Source: Acidobacteriota bacterium (GTDB lineage: Bacteria; Acidobacteriota; Terriglobia; Terriglobales; Acidobacteriaceae). Taken from it: 64,000 nucleotides of DNA. The notes under the pieces are model-generated. The model was not told the DNA's origin and did not search any database. It was given only the letters and a program-made list of their open reading frames with translations. A program made the position numbers and the translations under genes. The stretch covers positions 80,593 to 144,592 of the forward strand of contig JAJYSV010000004.1 of NCBI GenBank assembly GCA_021793405.1, given 5' to 3'. Shown here piece after piece: positions 7,167 through 18,084 of the stretch. How positions within the stretch are numbered: the stretch's first letter is position 1; each line of letters begins with the position of its first letter.

Positions 7167-8090
7167 CTACGAGCCTTTCTCCACCTGATAGTGGAACGGG
7201 TCGCCGCGCTCCTTGGCCATCGACTCCACCACCTTGAGGAAGGCCAGGGAGGCGTGCGATAGATTGGCCTGCCTGCGATGAATGATGCGCAGACGACGCT
7301 CAAAAGACAACTCCGGCACGCGCAACTGTACCAGTTCTCCGCGTTCGATTTCCTGTCGCGCGGTCAGGCCGGGCAAGAGAGCCACGCCGTTTCCCATGGC
7401 GACAAACCGCTTGATGGCCTCCAGGCTGGGCAGTTCCACCTCCATGTTCAGCGGCGTGCGATGGCGCTGGAAGGCCTGCACCACCTTCTGGCGCAGTGGC
7501 GATGGAACGTTGTGAGCGACAAAATTTTCCGCTCCCAGTTCATGGATCGAGACTTCTTTCTCGCGCGCCAGCGGATGGCCGGGATGCATGACAAACACCA
7601 GCTCATCGCGATAGACGACAAGCGAGCGAATCTGCGGATCGTCGGGCCGGTAGGAAATGACGCCCAACTCCACTGAATGCTGCATCAGTTCCTCCGCCAT
7701 GCGACTGGCCAGCGAGCGCTGGACGGTGACGTGAATTTGCGGGGACAGGCGGCGAAAGACATCGACCACCGGCAGCAGATACAGGCAGGTGTATTCGTTG
7801 GCCGCGACACTCAACCGCCCGCGATGGAGCGAGCGCAATTCCGATAACGCCGTGGTCGCCTCTCCGCGGAGGTTCAGCAGGCGCTCCGCATACTCCCGCA
7901 ATACCTCGCCGGCGGCGGTTAGGGTGGCATCGCGGGCAGCGCGATCGAACAGCACCTCGTCCATTTCGACTTCGAGTTTGCGAATCACCTGGCTGACGGC
8001 CGGCTGGGTGCGATGCAACTTTACGGCGGCGCGAGAGAAGCTCTTCTCCTCGGCAACCGCCATAAAGGTTTCCAATTGAAATAAGTCCAT
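7167..8090 (-). CDS. LysR-family transcriptional regulator
   Basis: 307-residue LysR-type regulator. The N-terminal winged helix-turn-helix (about residues 1-60) has the family pattern SFSRAAVKLHRTQPAVSQVI and LFDRAARDATLTAAGEVL, and the effector-binding fold fills about 90-295. Length is normal. It is transcribed away from leuA across a 136-base gap that contains inverted repeats, the standard arrangement for a LysR protein that controls its divergent neighbour and itself. By position its likely target is the leu/ilv operon and its effector may be a pathway intermediate such as 2-isopropylmalate or acetolactate, as for LeuO- or IlvY-type regulators; this is inference. The start at 8090 has AGGA seven bases upstream. 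Confidence 0.9.
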   Translation of the reverse strand: MDLFQLETFMAVAEEKSFSRAAVKLHRTQPAVSQVIRKLEVEMDEVLFDRAARDATLTAAGEVLREYAERLLNLRGEATTALSELRSLHRGRLSVAANEYTCLYLLPVVDVFRRLSPQIHVTVQRSLASRMAEELMQHSVELGVISYRPDDPQIRSLVVYRDELVFVMHPGHPLAREKEVSIHELGAENFVAHNVPSPLRQKVVQAFQRHRTPLNMEVELPSLEAIKRFVAMGNGVALLPGLTARQEIERGELVQLRVPELSFERRLRIIHRRQANLSHASLAFLKVVESMAKERGDPFHYQVEKGS

Positions 8091-8140
8091 GGGGCATCCT
8101 TATGGTTTGCGAAGGCAAACTCGCCTTGATAAAATATTCT

Positions 8141-8169
8141 AATGCAATTAGTTGTTCGCATTAAATTGC
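8141..8169. promoter_or_regulatory. candidate LysR operator between the regulator and leuA
   Basis: Two interlocking inverted repeats lie in this AT-rich patch: AATGC (8141-8145) with GCATT (8158-8162), and GCAATT (8144-8149) with AATTGC (8164-8169). Spacing and AT-rich composition suit a LysR recognition site, which usually contains T-N11-A in a dyad. It stands 58-86 bases ahead of leuA. A third perfect dyad, GTTTGC-GAAG-GCAAAC at 8105-8120, is in the leader of the LysR gene. Confidence 0.45.
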
Positions 8170-8226
8170 CTTATGCTACATTAGAGAAATAAAGGTCGTC
8201 AGCGGCGGCCACCTTGAGGGGAACAG

Positions 8227-9438
8227 ATGGATCAGGAGCGAATTTTTTTCTTCGATACTACCCTCCGCGATGGAGAGCAATCCCCCGGCTGCAGCATGTA
8301 CATAGCAGAGAAGCTGCGCATGGCGCGGCAACTGGAATTGCTCGGCGTCGATGTGATTGAAGCCGGATTTGCGATTGCCTCGGAAGGCGATTTTGCGGCT
8401 GTCAATCAAGTGGCCCGGGAGGTGCGTGGACCGCGCGTTTGCTCCCTATCGCGCGCCAAGGAAGAGGACATCACCGCCTCCGCGCGCGCGCTGGAGCCCG
8501 CCGCGCATCCGCGCATTCATATTTTTCTGGCCAGCTCCGACATTCATCTGCAATACAAATTGCAAATTTCCCGTGAGCGGGCGCTGGAGTTGACGGACAA
8601 ATCCGTTCGCCTGGCACGCACCTACGTCGATGATGTGGAGTTTTCGCCGGAAGACTCCACCCGGACGGATCGCGATTTCCTGTGCACCATGGTCCAGGTT
8701 GCGGTTGATGCCGGGGCCACGGTCATCAATCTTCCAGACACGGTCGGTTATACAGTTCCCCACGAATATGCGGCCATCTTCCGCTTGATGAAGGAACGGA
8801 TTCGCGGCATCGAAAACGTTGTGCTTTCGAGCCATTGCCATAACGATCTTGGCCTGGCGGTCGCCAACAGCCTGGCTGCGCTGGAGGCGGGCGCACGGCA
8901 GGTGGAATGCACGATTAATGGAATCGGGGAGCGTGCGGGCAACGCAGCTCTGGAGGAACTGGCGGCAGCGATTCATGTGCGGCACGACCAACTGCCGTTC
9001 CATCATGGACTTGACCTGCAGCAACTTTTCCCAGCCAGCCAGACATTGGGCGAGATCATCACTTTCGGGCCTGCACCGAATAAGGCGGTTGTGGGCAGCA
9101 ATGCTTTTTCGCATGAAGCGGGCATCCATCAGCATGGCGTGATGTCGAATCCCCTGTGCTATGAAATCATGACTCCGTCCCAGGTTGGAGTTCCTGCGAA
9201 TCGGATGGTTCTGGGCAAGCATTCCGGACGCCACGCGCTCAACCATCGCTTGCAAGAACTTGGCTATCATTTGAACCGGACCGATCTGGATCTGGCCTAC
9301 GACCGGTTTGTAGAAATCGCCGACCGCAAGAAATCTGTCTTCGATCAGGACCTGATCGGCATTATGCTGACCCACCTGCGCCAGACACCGACCCTTGGAT
9401 CGCATGGTTCAACGGCAATTGCTTCCCCACAGGCATGA
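8227..9438 (+). CDS. leuA: 2-isopropylmalate synthase lacking the C-terminal regulatory domain
   Basis: 403-residue enzyme condensing acetyl-CoA with 2-oxoisovalerate, the committed step of leucine synthesis. The DRE-TIM barrel motifs are all present: DTTLRDGEQSPG at residues 10-21, the metal-binding SHCHNDLGLAVAN, NGIGERAGN, GIHQHG and GKHSGRHA. The protein ends soon after the (alpha/beta)8 barrel and first subdomain. Full-length LeuA is about 500-550 residues, with a roughly 120-residue leucine-binding dimer domain, which is missing here. Homocitrate or citramalate synthase is an alternative for a short member of this superfamily, but the operon context favours LeuA. GAGGGG lies five bases before the ATG. 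First gene of the leu/ilv operon. Confidence 0.88.
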   Translation: MDQERIFFFDTTLRDGEQSPGCSMYIAEKLRMARQLELLGVDVIEAGFAIASEGDFAAVNQVAREVRGPRVCSLSRAKEEDITASARALEPAAHPRIHIFLASSDIHLQYKLQISRERALELTDKSVRLARTYVDDVEFSPEDSTRTDRDFLCTMVQVAVDAGATVINLPDTVGYTVPHEYAAIFRLMKERIRGIENVVLSSHCHNDLGLAVANSLAALEAGARQVECTINGIGERAGNAALEELAAAIHVRHDQLPFHHGLDLQQLFPASQTLGEIITFGPAPNKAVVGSNAFSHEAGIHQHGVMSNPLCYEIMTPSQVGVPANRMVLGKHSGRHALNHRLQELGYHLNRTDLDLAYDRFVEIADRKKSVFDQDLIGIMLTHLRQTPTLGSHGSTAIASPQA

Positions 9439-9529
9439 GTCAATCCTCGGCAAGGGCGCAAGTGAAATCCCACGCCGTCAGACAATTCGGGCGCGACTGA
9501 GAACGAGGCGTCCACGCAGGAGTTTTTGA

Positions 9530-10645
9530 ATGTCAAAGGAAATCAAAGTCACCATCGTGGCGGGAGACGGGATTGGACCCGAAGTCACGCGCGAGGCCGT
9601 CCAGATTCTGGAGGCGATCGGTCAATGGAATGGTACCAAGTTCCAATTTGTTGAGATGCCGATCGGCGGAGTAGCTATCCGGCAGCACGGGTCGCCGTTA
9701 CCGGAATCGACGCTGGACGCGGCACTCGACAGCGACGCGGTTCTTCTGGGAGCAGTCGGCGGAAACGAATTCAACCTGCTACCGCCGGACAAGCGGCCGG
9801 AAGCTGGGCTGCTGCAATTGCGACAGGCCCTCGGCGGGTTCGCCAATCTACGCCCGTCCGTGGCCTACGCGCCGCTGAGCAACAATTCCCCGTTGCGGCC
9901 TGAAGTGACTGATGGAGCGAACATTCTGTTTGTGCGGGAACTGCTTGGCGGCCTGTATTTCGGCGAACCTCGTTCGTGGGACCGCGAATCCGGCGTCGCG
10001 TTCAACACTATGCGTTATACCCGCGATGAAGTCGTGCGGGTGGCGCGGATCGCGTTTGAACTGGCGCAAAAGCGCCGTCATAAAGTGACCTCAGTCGATA
10101 AAGCCAACGTGCTGGAAGTCTCGCAACTGTGGCGCGCGACCGTGACGGAAGTGGCAGCGGAATATCCCGACGTAAAGCTCGATCATCAATATGTCGACGC
10201 TTGCGCGATGCACCTCATGAACACTCCGCGAAATTTCGATGTGGTGCTGACGGAGAATTTGTTTGGCGACATTCTTTCCGATGAAGCGGCAGTGATTACG
10301 GGTTCGCTGGGAATGTTGCCGTCGGGAACGATCGGCGGCAAGGTAAATCTGTATGAGCCGGTGCACGGCTCCGCTCCGGATATCGCGGGCACCGGCAAGG
10401 CCAATCCACTGGGCGCGATTCTGACGGCGGCGATGCTGCTGCGCCACAGCGCGGACATGGAGCTGGAGGCACAGGCGGTTGAAACCGCGGTCCAGCGTGT
10501 CCTGGCCAATGGCTATCGCACCGCGGACCTGGCCCGCATCAGCCAGCCCGATCAGCAAATCGTCAGCACGCGCGAGATGGGCAAGTACGTATTTGAAATT
10601 CTGAACGAAATCATCGATTGCAGTCAGGCGATGCATGCGGTCTAG
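9530..10645 (+). CDS. leuB: 3-isopropylmalate dehydrogenase
   Basis: 371-residue NAD-dependent enzyme that oxidises and decarboxylates 3-isopropylmalate to 2-oxoisocaproate. Family features in order are VAGDGIGPEV near the N-terminus, the LLGAVGG stretch, the substrate motif RELLGGLYFGEPR, the catalytic lysine segment SVDKANVLEVS, the metal site ENLFGDILSDEAA and the NAD loop EPVHGSAPDIAGTGKANP. Length matches bacterial LeuB (about 360). AGGAG precedes the ATG by 7 bases. It lies 91 bases after leuA and 81 before leuC in the same operon. Confidence 0.96.
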   Translation: MSKEIKVTIVAGDGIGPEVTREAVQILEAIGQWNGTKFQFVEMPIGGVAIRQHGSPLPESTLDAALDSDAVLLGAVGGNEFNLLPPDKRPEAGLLQLRQALGGFANLRPSVAYAPLSNNSPLRPEVTDGANILFVRELLGGLYFGEPRSWDRESGVAFNTMRYTRDEVVRVARIAFELAQKRRHKVTSVDKANVLEVSQLWRATVTEVAAEYPDVKLDHQYVDACAMHLMNTPRNFDVVLTENLFGDILSDEAAVITGSLGMLPSGTIGGKVNLYEPVHGSAPDIAGTGKANPLGAILTAAMLLRHSADMELEAQAVETAVQRVLANGYRTADLARISQPDQQIVSTREMGKYVFEILNEIIDCSQAMHAV

Positions 10646-10726
10646 ATTTTTTCTCCACGTCCTTGGCCTCGAATTTCAAGTTTTACCCTGGCCTGAACCC
10701 ACGCAACAATAGCACAGTGAAAGATC

Positions 10727-12148
10727 ATGGCAAATCATAAGAAAACACTTTTTGAGAATATCTGGGACGCTCACATCGTCGTCGCGCCGGAAGGCGAGCC
10801 GGCGCTCCTCTATATCGATCTGCACTTGATTCACGAGGTGACTTCTCCACAGGCATTCGACGGATTGCGTCTGGCCGGCCGGACAGTACGGCGCCCGGAC
10901 CGTTGCCTGGCAACGGTGGATCATAATGTTCCCACGTTGGCAGGCGATCGCCTGATCATCCAGGACGCCATCGCGGCGAAACAGATTGAAACCTTGCGCC
11001 GCAACTGCAAAGAGTTCGGCATTGAACTCTACGATGTGCAGTCGAAACAGCAAGGCATCGTGCATATCATCGGGCCGGAACTTGGCTTCACCAAGCCGGG
11101 CATGACGATTGTGTGCGGCGACAGTCATACCAGCACCCACGGCGCATTTGGAGCGCTGGCCTTCGGCATCGGCACCAGTGAGGTGGAGCATGTTCTGGCC
11201 ACGCAGTGCCTGCCGCAATCGAAGCCGAAGACATTTCGTATCTCTGTTGAAGGCGAACTTCCGCCTGCCGTCACTGCAAAGGATATTGCGCTGGGCATTA
11301 TCGGACGCATCGGAACCGACGGCGCCACCGGCTACGTTGTCGAGTATGCCGGCTCAGCAATTCGCGCGCTTTCGATGGAAGGCCGCATGACGGTCTGCAA
11401 TATGAGTATCGAATCCGGCGCGCGCGCTGGCATGATCGCTCCCGATGCGACGACGTTTGCATATCTGAAAGGACGGTCGCAGTCACCACAAGGAAAAGCA
11501 TGGGATGAAGCCGTCGAACATTGGAGTTCCTTGCCCTCGCACCCAGAGGCGAAGTTCGACCGCGAACTGGTCATCGATGCGAGGGGGTTGACGCCGTTCG
11601 TAACCTGGGGCACGCATCCTGGCATGGTGGTGTCGGTCACCGGAGCAGTTCCCACACCGGCTTCGGCTCCGACGGATTCCGAACGCCGCGCGTACGAGCG
11701 AGCACTCGAATATATGGCGCTCGAACCCGGAACGAAGATGGAAAATGTTCCCGTCGACCGCGTCTTTATCGGTTCCTGCACGAACGCACGGATTGAAGAT
11801 CTGCGCGCCGCCGCGAAAGTGGTCACCGGCTATAAGGTCAATACCAAAGTACGCGCTATGATCGTACCCGGTTCGCAAAGCGTGAAAACGGAGGCCGAAA
11901 ACGAAGGCTTGGATCGCATCTTCTTGGACGCTGGCTTTGAATGGCGCGAGCCCGGCTGCTCCATGTGCCTGGGCATGAATCCAGACATTCTGGAGCCGGG
12001 CGAGCGCTGCGCTTCCACCAGCAATCGCAACTTTGAAGGTCGCCAGGGTCGCGGCGGCAGAACGCATCTTGTCAGTCCAGCAATGGCAGCCGCAGCCGCC
12101 ATTGCCGGTCACTTCACCGATGTTCGCAATTGGGAGTTCCGCAAATAG
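10727..12148 (+). CDS. leuC: 3-isopropylmalate dehydratase large subunit
   Basis: 473-residue aconitase-family subunit that, with LeuD, isomerises 2- to 3-isopropylmalate. It carries the cysteines for a [4Fe-4S] cluster: one in [14 protein letters not shown] (about residue 347) and two in the [11 protein letters not shown] motif (about 407-410). Other family stretches are [30 protein letters not shown] (given here as the region near residue 130) and the closing [11 protein letters not shown]. Length is as expected (about 466). The ATG at 10727 follows a weak GTGAAAG. LeuD begins two bases after the stop. Confidence 0.96.
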   Translation: MANHKKTLFENIWDAHIVVAPEGEPALLYIDLHLIHEVTSPQAFDGLRLAGRTVRRPDRCLATVDHNVPTLAGDRLIIQDAIAAKQIETLRRNCKEFGIELYDVQSKQQGIVHIIGPELGFTKPGMTIVCGDSHTSTHGAFGALAFGIGTSEVEHVLATQCLPQSKPKTFRISVEGELPPAVTAKDIALGIIGRIGTDGATGYVVEYAGSAIRALSMEGRMTVCNMSIESGARAGMIAPDATTFAYLKGRSQSPQGKAWDEAVEHWSSLPSHPEAKFDRELVIDARGLTPFVTWGTHPGMVVSVTGAVPTPASAPTDSERRAYERALEYMALEPGTKMENVPVDRVFIGSCTNARIEDLRAAAKVVTGYKVNTKVRAMIVPGSQSVKTEAENEGLDRIFLDAGFEWREPGCSMCLGMNPDILEPGERCASTSNRNFEGRQGRGGRTHLVSPAMAAAAAIAGHFTDVRNWEFRK

Positions 12149-12150
12149 CC

Positions 12151-12780
12151 ATGAAACCATTTCGCACACTTACGTCCAAGGTCGCGCCACTCGATCGAGT
12201 CAATGTCGATACGGACCAGATTATTCCCAAGCAATTTTTGAAGCGCATTGAGCGTACAGGTTACGGAGAATTCTTATTCTTTGACTGGCGCCGCGGCGCC
12301 GATGGCGCTCCTAATCCGGAATTTTCGTTGAACAAACCGCAATATCAAGGCGCGGAAATTCTCGTCGCGGGACGCAACTTCGGCTGCGGCTCCTCGCGTG
12401 AACACGCCGCCTGGGCGCTCAGCGATTTTGGATTTCGCTGCGTGATTGCGCCCAGCTTCGCGGATATATTTTTCTCCAATGCCGCCAAGAACGGCATCCT
12501 GCTGGTCACGCTGCCGGATGAAGAAGTGGCGGTGTTGCTGGAACGCGCCAAGAAGCCTGGCTACCGGTTGCACGTCTCTCTGGAATCGCAAACGGTGAAG
12601 GATGACCAGGGATTCGATGAATCGTTCACCGTCGATGCCTTCCGCCGCTCTTGCCTGCTGGAAGGGTTGGACGATATTGGCCTGGCGATGCGTCATACCG
12701 CGGCCCTCGATGCGTACGAGCAGAAGCATGACGCCGCTTTCTGGTCTGCTCCCAGACCGCTGCAAGGAGTAAGCGCATGA
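12151..12780 (+). CDS. leuD: 3-isopropylmalate dehydratase small subunit
   Basis: 209-residue swivelling subunit that forms the active isopropylmalate isomerase with LeuC. Recognised by [15 protein letters not shown] near the start, [17 protein letters not shown] (about residue 75) and the [15 protein letters not shown] segment. The ATG at 12151 matches the family start; an in-frame TTG at 12130 would overlap leuC and add seven unlikely residues. Only two bases separate it from leuC, and its stop overlaps the ilvD start in an ATGA, so translation is probably coupled in both directions. Confidence 0.95.
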   Translation: MKPFRTLTSKVAPLDRVNVDTDQIIPKQFLKRIERTGYGEFLFFDWRRGADGAPNPEFSLNKPQYQGAEILVAGRNFGCGSSREHAAWALSDFGFRCVIAPSFADIFFSNAAKNGILLVTLPDEEVAVLLERAKKPGYRLHVSLESQTVKDDQGFDESFTVDAFRRSCLLEGLDDIGLAMRHTAALDAYEQKHDAAFWSAPRPLQGVSA

Positions 12781-14477
12781 GCGACAACGGCAAGCAGAAC
12801 GGGGCACATAACCCGAAGCACAACAGCATCCCTTTGACCGAAGGCCCCAGCCGCGCGGCCGCGCGCGCCATGTTGCACGCGATCGGCTTCAATCGCGAAG
12901 ATCTCGCCAAACCGATTATCGGCATCGCCAACACGTGGACGGAAATCGGTCCGTGCAACTTTCATCTGCGCGTTCTGGCCGAAGCCGTCAAACAAGGCAT
13001 CCGCGACGCCGGCGGAACGCCCATGGAGTTCAACACCATTACCATCTCGGACGGCATCACCATGGGCACGCAAGGCATGAAGGCATCGCTGATCAGCCGC
13101 GAAGTCATTGCCGACTCCGTCGAGCTGGTGGCGCGGGGCAATCTCTTTGACGGACTGGTGGCCATTGCCGGCTGCGACAAGAACATGCCCGGGACAGTGA
13201 TGGCGCTGGCCCGCCTCGACATTCCATCGTTGATGCTCTACGGCGGCTCCATTGCACCTGGCCATCTCCACGGAAAAGACCTGACGGTGCAGGATGTGTT
13301 TGAGGCGCAGGGAGCGTTTGCTGCCGGCAAAATCGACGATGCGGAACTGAAGGCCGTCGAGGTCAGCGCTTGTCCGGGAGCAGGCGCCTGCGGAGGTCAG
13401 TTCACGGCCAACACCATGGCCATGGCGTGCGAATTTCTCGGCATCTCGCCCATGCACCTCTCCGGCGTGCCCGCGCTTTCCCCGGAAAAAAAGGAAGCGT
13501 GTCGTGCTGCTGGGGCGCTGGTGCTGGAGTTGGCGAAAAAAGACCTGCGACCATCGAAAATCATCACCCGCGCCGCACTGGAAAATGCCATCGCCAGCGT
13601 CGCCGCATCGGGCGGGTCGACCAATGCGGTCCTGCATTTGATTGCAATTGCCCACGAAGCTGGAATTTCTCTCTCCGTAGACGACTTCGATCGCATCAGC
13701 CGGGAGACTCCTCTGCTCTGCGACATGAAGCCGGGCGGACGCTACGTGGCCACGGACTATCAGGAGGCTGGCGGAAGCCGTCTGCTGGCGCAGCGTCTGC
13801 TTGCAGGCAAGCTCCTCGACGGCAGCACCTGGAATGTCTCCGGACGCACGCTTGCCGAAGAGGCCGAGTTGGCCAAGGAAAAGCCGGGGCAGAAAGTCAT
13901 TCATTCGCTCGACAAGCCATTGAAGGCATCCGGCGGACTCGTCATCCTGAAGGGCAATCTTGCGCCTGAGGGCTGTGTCATTAAAGTCGCCGGACACGAA
14001 CGCCTCACGCATCGCGGCCCGGCGCGTGTATTCGATGCGGAAGAGGCATGCTTTGCCGCTTTGCAAACGGGCAAGATCAAGCCGAACGATGTCGTCGTAA
14101 TTCGCTATGAAGGCCCCCGAGGCGGACCTGGCATGCGCGAGATGCTGCAGGTCACTGCGGCGATCGCGGGCATTCCGGAGCTAAGCGAAACGGTGGCGTT
14201 GCTGACGGACGGACGTTTCTCCGGCGCAACGCGCGGGCTGATGGCCGGTCACGTCGCGCCGGAAGCGGCGTTGGGCGGCGCGATCGCAGCCCTGCAGGAT
14301 GGCGACATGGTGGTATTTGATATTCCGAAGCGCGAATTGCGCGTGGAGTTAAGCGACGATGAACTCGGGGCGCGCATGAAAAACTGGCATACTCCGGCAC
14401 CGAATTCTCCGCGCGGAGTCTTTCGCAAATATGCGGAGAGCGTTTCTTCCGCCGCACGCGGCGCAGTCACAAACTGA
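12777..14477 (+). CDS. ilvD: dihydroxy-acid dehydratase
   Basis: 566-residue Fe-S enzyme that turns 2,3-dihydroxyisovalerate and 2,3-dihydroxy-3-methylvalerate into the keto acids for valine, leucine and isoleucine. Family marks are [13 protein letters not shown] (cluster cysteine), the AGCDKNMPG loop near residue 125, [18 protein letters not shown] near residue 198, [10 protein letters not shown] near 285, and the C-terminal [14 protein letters not shown] with [13 protein letters not shown]. The three cysteines fit the [2Fe-2S] type found in many non-enteric bacteria. Length is normal (about 560). The start overlaps the leuD stop by four bases. Confidence 0.96.
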   Translation: MSDNGKQNGAHNPKHNSIPLTEGPSRAAARAMLHAIGFNREDLAKPIIGIANTWTEIGPCNFHLRVLAEAVKQGIRDAGGTPMEFNTITISDGITMGTQGMKASLISREVIADSVELVARGNLFDGLVAIAGCDKNMPGTVMALARLDIPSLMLYGGSIAPGHLHGKDLTVQDVFEAQGAFAAGKIDDAELKAVEVSACPGAGACGGQFTANTMAMACEFLGISPMHLSGVPALSPEKKEACRAAGALVLELAKKDLRPSKIITRAALENAIASVAASGGSTNAVLHLIAIAHEAGISLSVDDFDRISRETPLLCDMKPGGRYVATDYQEAGGSRLLAQRLLAGKLLDGSTWNVSGRTLAEEAELAKEKPGQKVIHSLDKPLKASGGLVILKGNLAPEGCVIKVAGHERLTHRGPARVFDAEEACFAALQTGKIKPNDVVVIRYEGPRGGPGMREMLQVTAAIAGIPELSETVALLTDGRFSGATRGLMAGHVAPEAALGGAIAALQDGDMVVFDIPKRELRVELSDDELGARMKNWHTPAPNSPRGVFRKYAESVSSAARGAVTN

Positions 14478-14494
14478 GGATGGAGAAGATGGCC

Positions 14495-16270
14495 ATGGAC
14501 AACAACGGAAAAACAAATCTCAACCCATCGGAGGCTGCAATTTACAGCCAGCCGACACGTCTCACGGGCGCGGAAACAGTATGGGCGACGATGGTGGGCG
14601 AGGGGGTGCGGGATGTGTTCGGCTATCCCGGCGGAGCGATTCTTCCCGTCTACGACGCGCTGCGGAAATTCCCCATTCGGCACATCCTGGTTCGTCATGA
14701 GCAGGGAGCGGCCCACATGGCGGATGGCTATGCCCGCGCCTCTGGCCGCGTGGGCGTTGCGATCGCAACCTCAGGACCGGGCGCGACCAACCTCGTGACC
14801 GGAATCGCCACTGCGATGCTCGACTCGATTCCAATGGTCTGCGTTACTGGCCAGGTTTCCAGCAAGGTGCTGGGCACCGACGCGTTTCAGGAAATCGACA
14901 TTACCGGCATCACGCTTCCCATCACAAAACACAATTATCTGGTCAACCGCACCGAGGATATTGCACCCGCCTTGCGGGAGGCCTTTCGCATCGCCAAATC
15001 CGGACGCCCCGGGCCCGTGCTGGTCGACATCACGAAAGACGCGCAGCAGAACTCCGCCATCTTTGACTTTGCCGCGGCCGCACCAGCGCCATATCGCCCG
15101 CATCCAATGCTGTCTGCGGATTCGGTCGCTATCCGCGAAGCGTTGGAGTTGCTGCGCACGGCGAAACGCCCGGTCATTCTGGCTGGACAAGGAATTCTGC
15201 ATTCGCGCGCGATGGAACAGGTACGCACGCTGGCGGAACGAGCGCAGATTCCTGTCGCTTGCACTTTGCTGGGGCTGACTGCATTCCCGGCGTCGCATCC
15301 GCTGAACCTGGGCATGATGGGCATGCACGGGGAAAGCTGGGTCAACCATGCCATTCAGCAGGCAGATCTCCTGATCGCCTGCGGCATGCGATTTGACGAC
15401 CGCGTCACCGGGTCTCTTTCCACCTACGCGCAAAATGCGAAGAAGATCCATATTGAAATAGACCCCGCCGAGATCAATAAAAATGTTCGCGTCGATGTGG
15501 CGCTGGTGGGCGACTTGAAGGAGATACTCGAGACGATGCTTCCGCGGATGCCGAAGCGTGATGGCGCGGCGTGGCTCCGTACCATCTCCACGATGAAGGG
15601 CAGCGCTGCGGTACATGATATTCAGCAGTTGCCGGACAACGGCCACCTCTACGCGGCGCATGTCATCAACGACATCTGGCGCGAAACCGGCGGAGAGGCC
15701 ATCATTGTGACCGATGTGGGTCAGCACCAGATGTGGGAAGCCCAGTATTACAAGCACGAACAGCCGCGTTCGCTCGTCACGTCCGGTGGACTGGGAACCA
15801 TGGGATTCGCGCTGCCCGCCGCGATCGGAGCCAAAGTAGCTTGCCCGGACAAGGAAGTCTGGGTGGTCGCCGGCGATGGCGGCTTCCAGATGACCAGCGC
15901 GGAGTTGTCCACAATTGTGCAGGAACAACTGAAGATCAATATCGCCATCGTCAATAACGGCTATCTCGGCATGGTGCGGCAGTGGCAAGAGGCGTTCTAT
16001 GAGAAAAATTACGAATGCACGCCTTTGATCAGCCCGGATTTCGTGAAGCTTGCGGACGCGCACGGTATTCGTGGCGCGCATGTCAATCGCCGCGCAGAGG
16101 TCATCCCCACAGTGCGCGAAGCGCGTCAACATGGAAAAGTTTTTCTGATCGATTTTCATGTGGAGCAGGAAGATTCCGTCTATCCCATGATTCCGCCCGG
16201 CGCGGCGCTGCATGAAATGATCCGACGTCCGAAACCCAGTCCTCTGGTCGAAACAGCAACGGAGATTTAG
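14495..16270 (+). CDS. ilvB: acetolactate synthase large (catalytic) subunit
   Basis: 591-residue thiamine diphosphate- and FAD-dependent enzyme making acetolactate or acetohydroxybutyrate from pyruvate and 2-oxobutyrate. Seen are the N-terminal TPP domain with FGYPGGAILPVYDAL and the catalytic glutamate in VRHEQGAAHMADGYARA, the central FAD/transhydrogenase-like domain, and the C-terminal TPP domain with GDGGFQMTSAELST and the metal asparagine in NNGYLGMVRQWQ. The ATG at 14495 is preferred because GGAG lies nine bases upstream; ATG codons at 14480 and 14489 are in frame and possible. It begins 17 bases after ilvD. The partner small subunit follows 13 bases downstream. Confidence 0.95.
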   Translation: MDNNGKTNLNPSEAAIYSQPTRLTGAETVWATMVGEGVRDVFGYPGGAILPVYDALRKFPIRHILVRHEQGAAHMADGYARASGRVGVAIATSGPGATNLVTGIATAMLDSIPMVCVTGQVSSKVLGTDAFQEIDITGITLPITKHNYLVNRTEDIAPALREAFRIAKSGRPGPVLVDITKDAQQNSAIFDFAAAAPAPYRPHPMLSADSVAIREALELLRTAKRPVILAGQGILHSRAMEQVRTLAERAQIPVACTLLGLTAFPASHPLNLGMMGMHGESWVNHAIQQADLLIACGMRFDDRVTGSLSTYAQNAKKIHIEIDPAEINKNVRVDVALVGDLKEILETMLPRMPKRDGAAWLRTISTMKGSAAVHDIQQLPDNGHLYAAHVINDIWRETGGEAIIVTDVGQHQMWEAQYYKHEQPRSLVTSGGLGTMGFALPAAIGAKVACPDKEVWVVAGDGGFQMTSAELSTIVQEQLKINIAIVNNGYLGMVRQWQEAFYEKNYECTPLISPDFVKLADAHGIRGAHVNRRAEVIPTVREARQHGKVFLIDFHVEQEDSVYPMIPPGAALHEMIRRPKPSPLVETATEI

Positions 16271-16283
16271 GAGCGGAGATTCC

Positions 16284-17962
<1,679 letters not shown>

Positions 17963-18000
17963 CCGAAAAGCAAACGCTCGCGACAAGGGTGTAAAAGATG

Positions 18001-18040
18001 AAAGAATGATGGCAGCCGAGACTGGCTGCCTTCACTCTTT
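18001..18040 (+). terminator. hairpin terminator of the leu/ilv operon
   Basis: GGCAGCC (18011-18017) and GGCTGCC (18024-18030) form a perfect 7-bp GC-rich stem with loop GAGACT. The outer flanks AAAGA and TCTTT can extend it, and the 3' side is T-rich (TTCACTCTTTG). It is 48 bases beyond the ilvC stop and 45 bases before the next gene. Confidence 0.75.
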
Positions 18041-18084
18041 GTCACTGAATTCTCACCCAACGGATCATCCATCAGGAACTTGTC

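Noticed and set aside
8091..8226. T-box or peptide-leader attenuator for the leu/ilv operon
   Set aside because: No T-box core sequence, no short leader frame rich in Leu/Ile/Val codons and no terminator hairpin; inverted repeats fit a LysR operator better.
12693..14066. Long antisense open frame (457 codons) opposite ilvD
   Set aside because: Same reason: IlvD motifs on the plus strand are complete and the antisense product resembles nothing.
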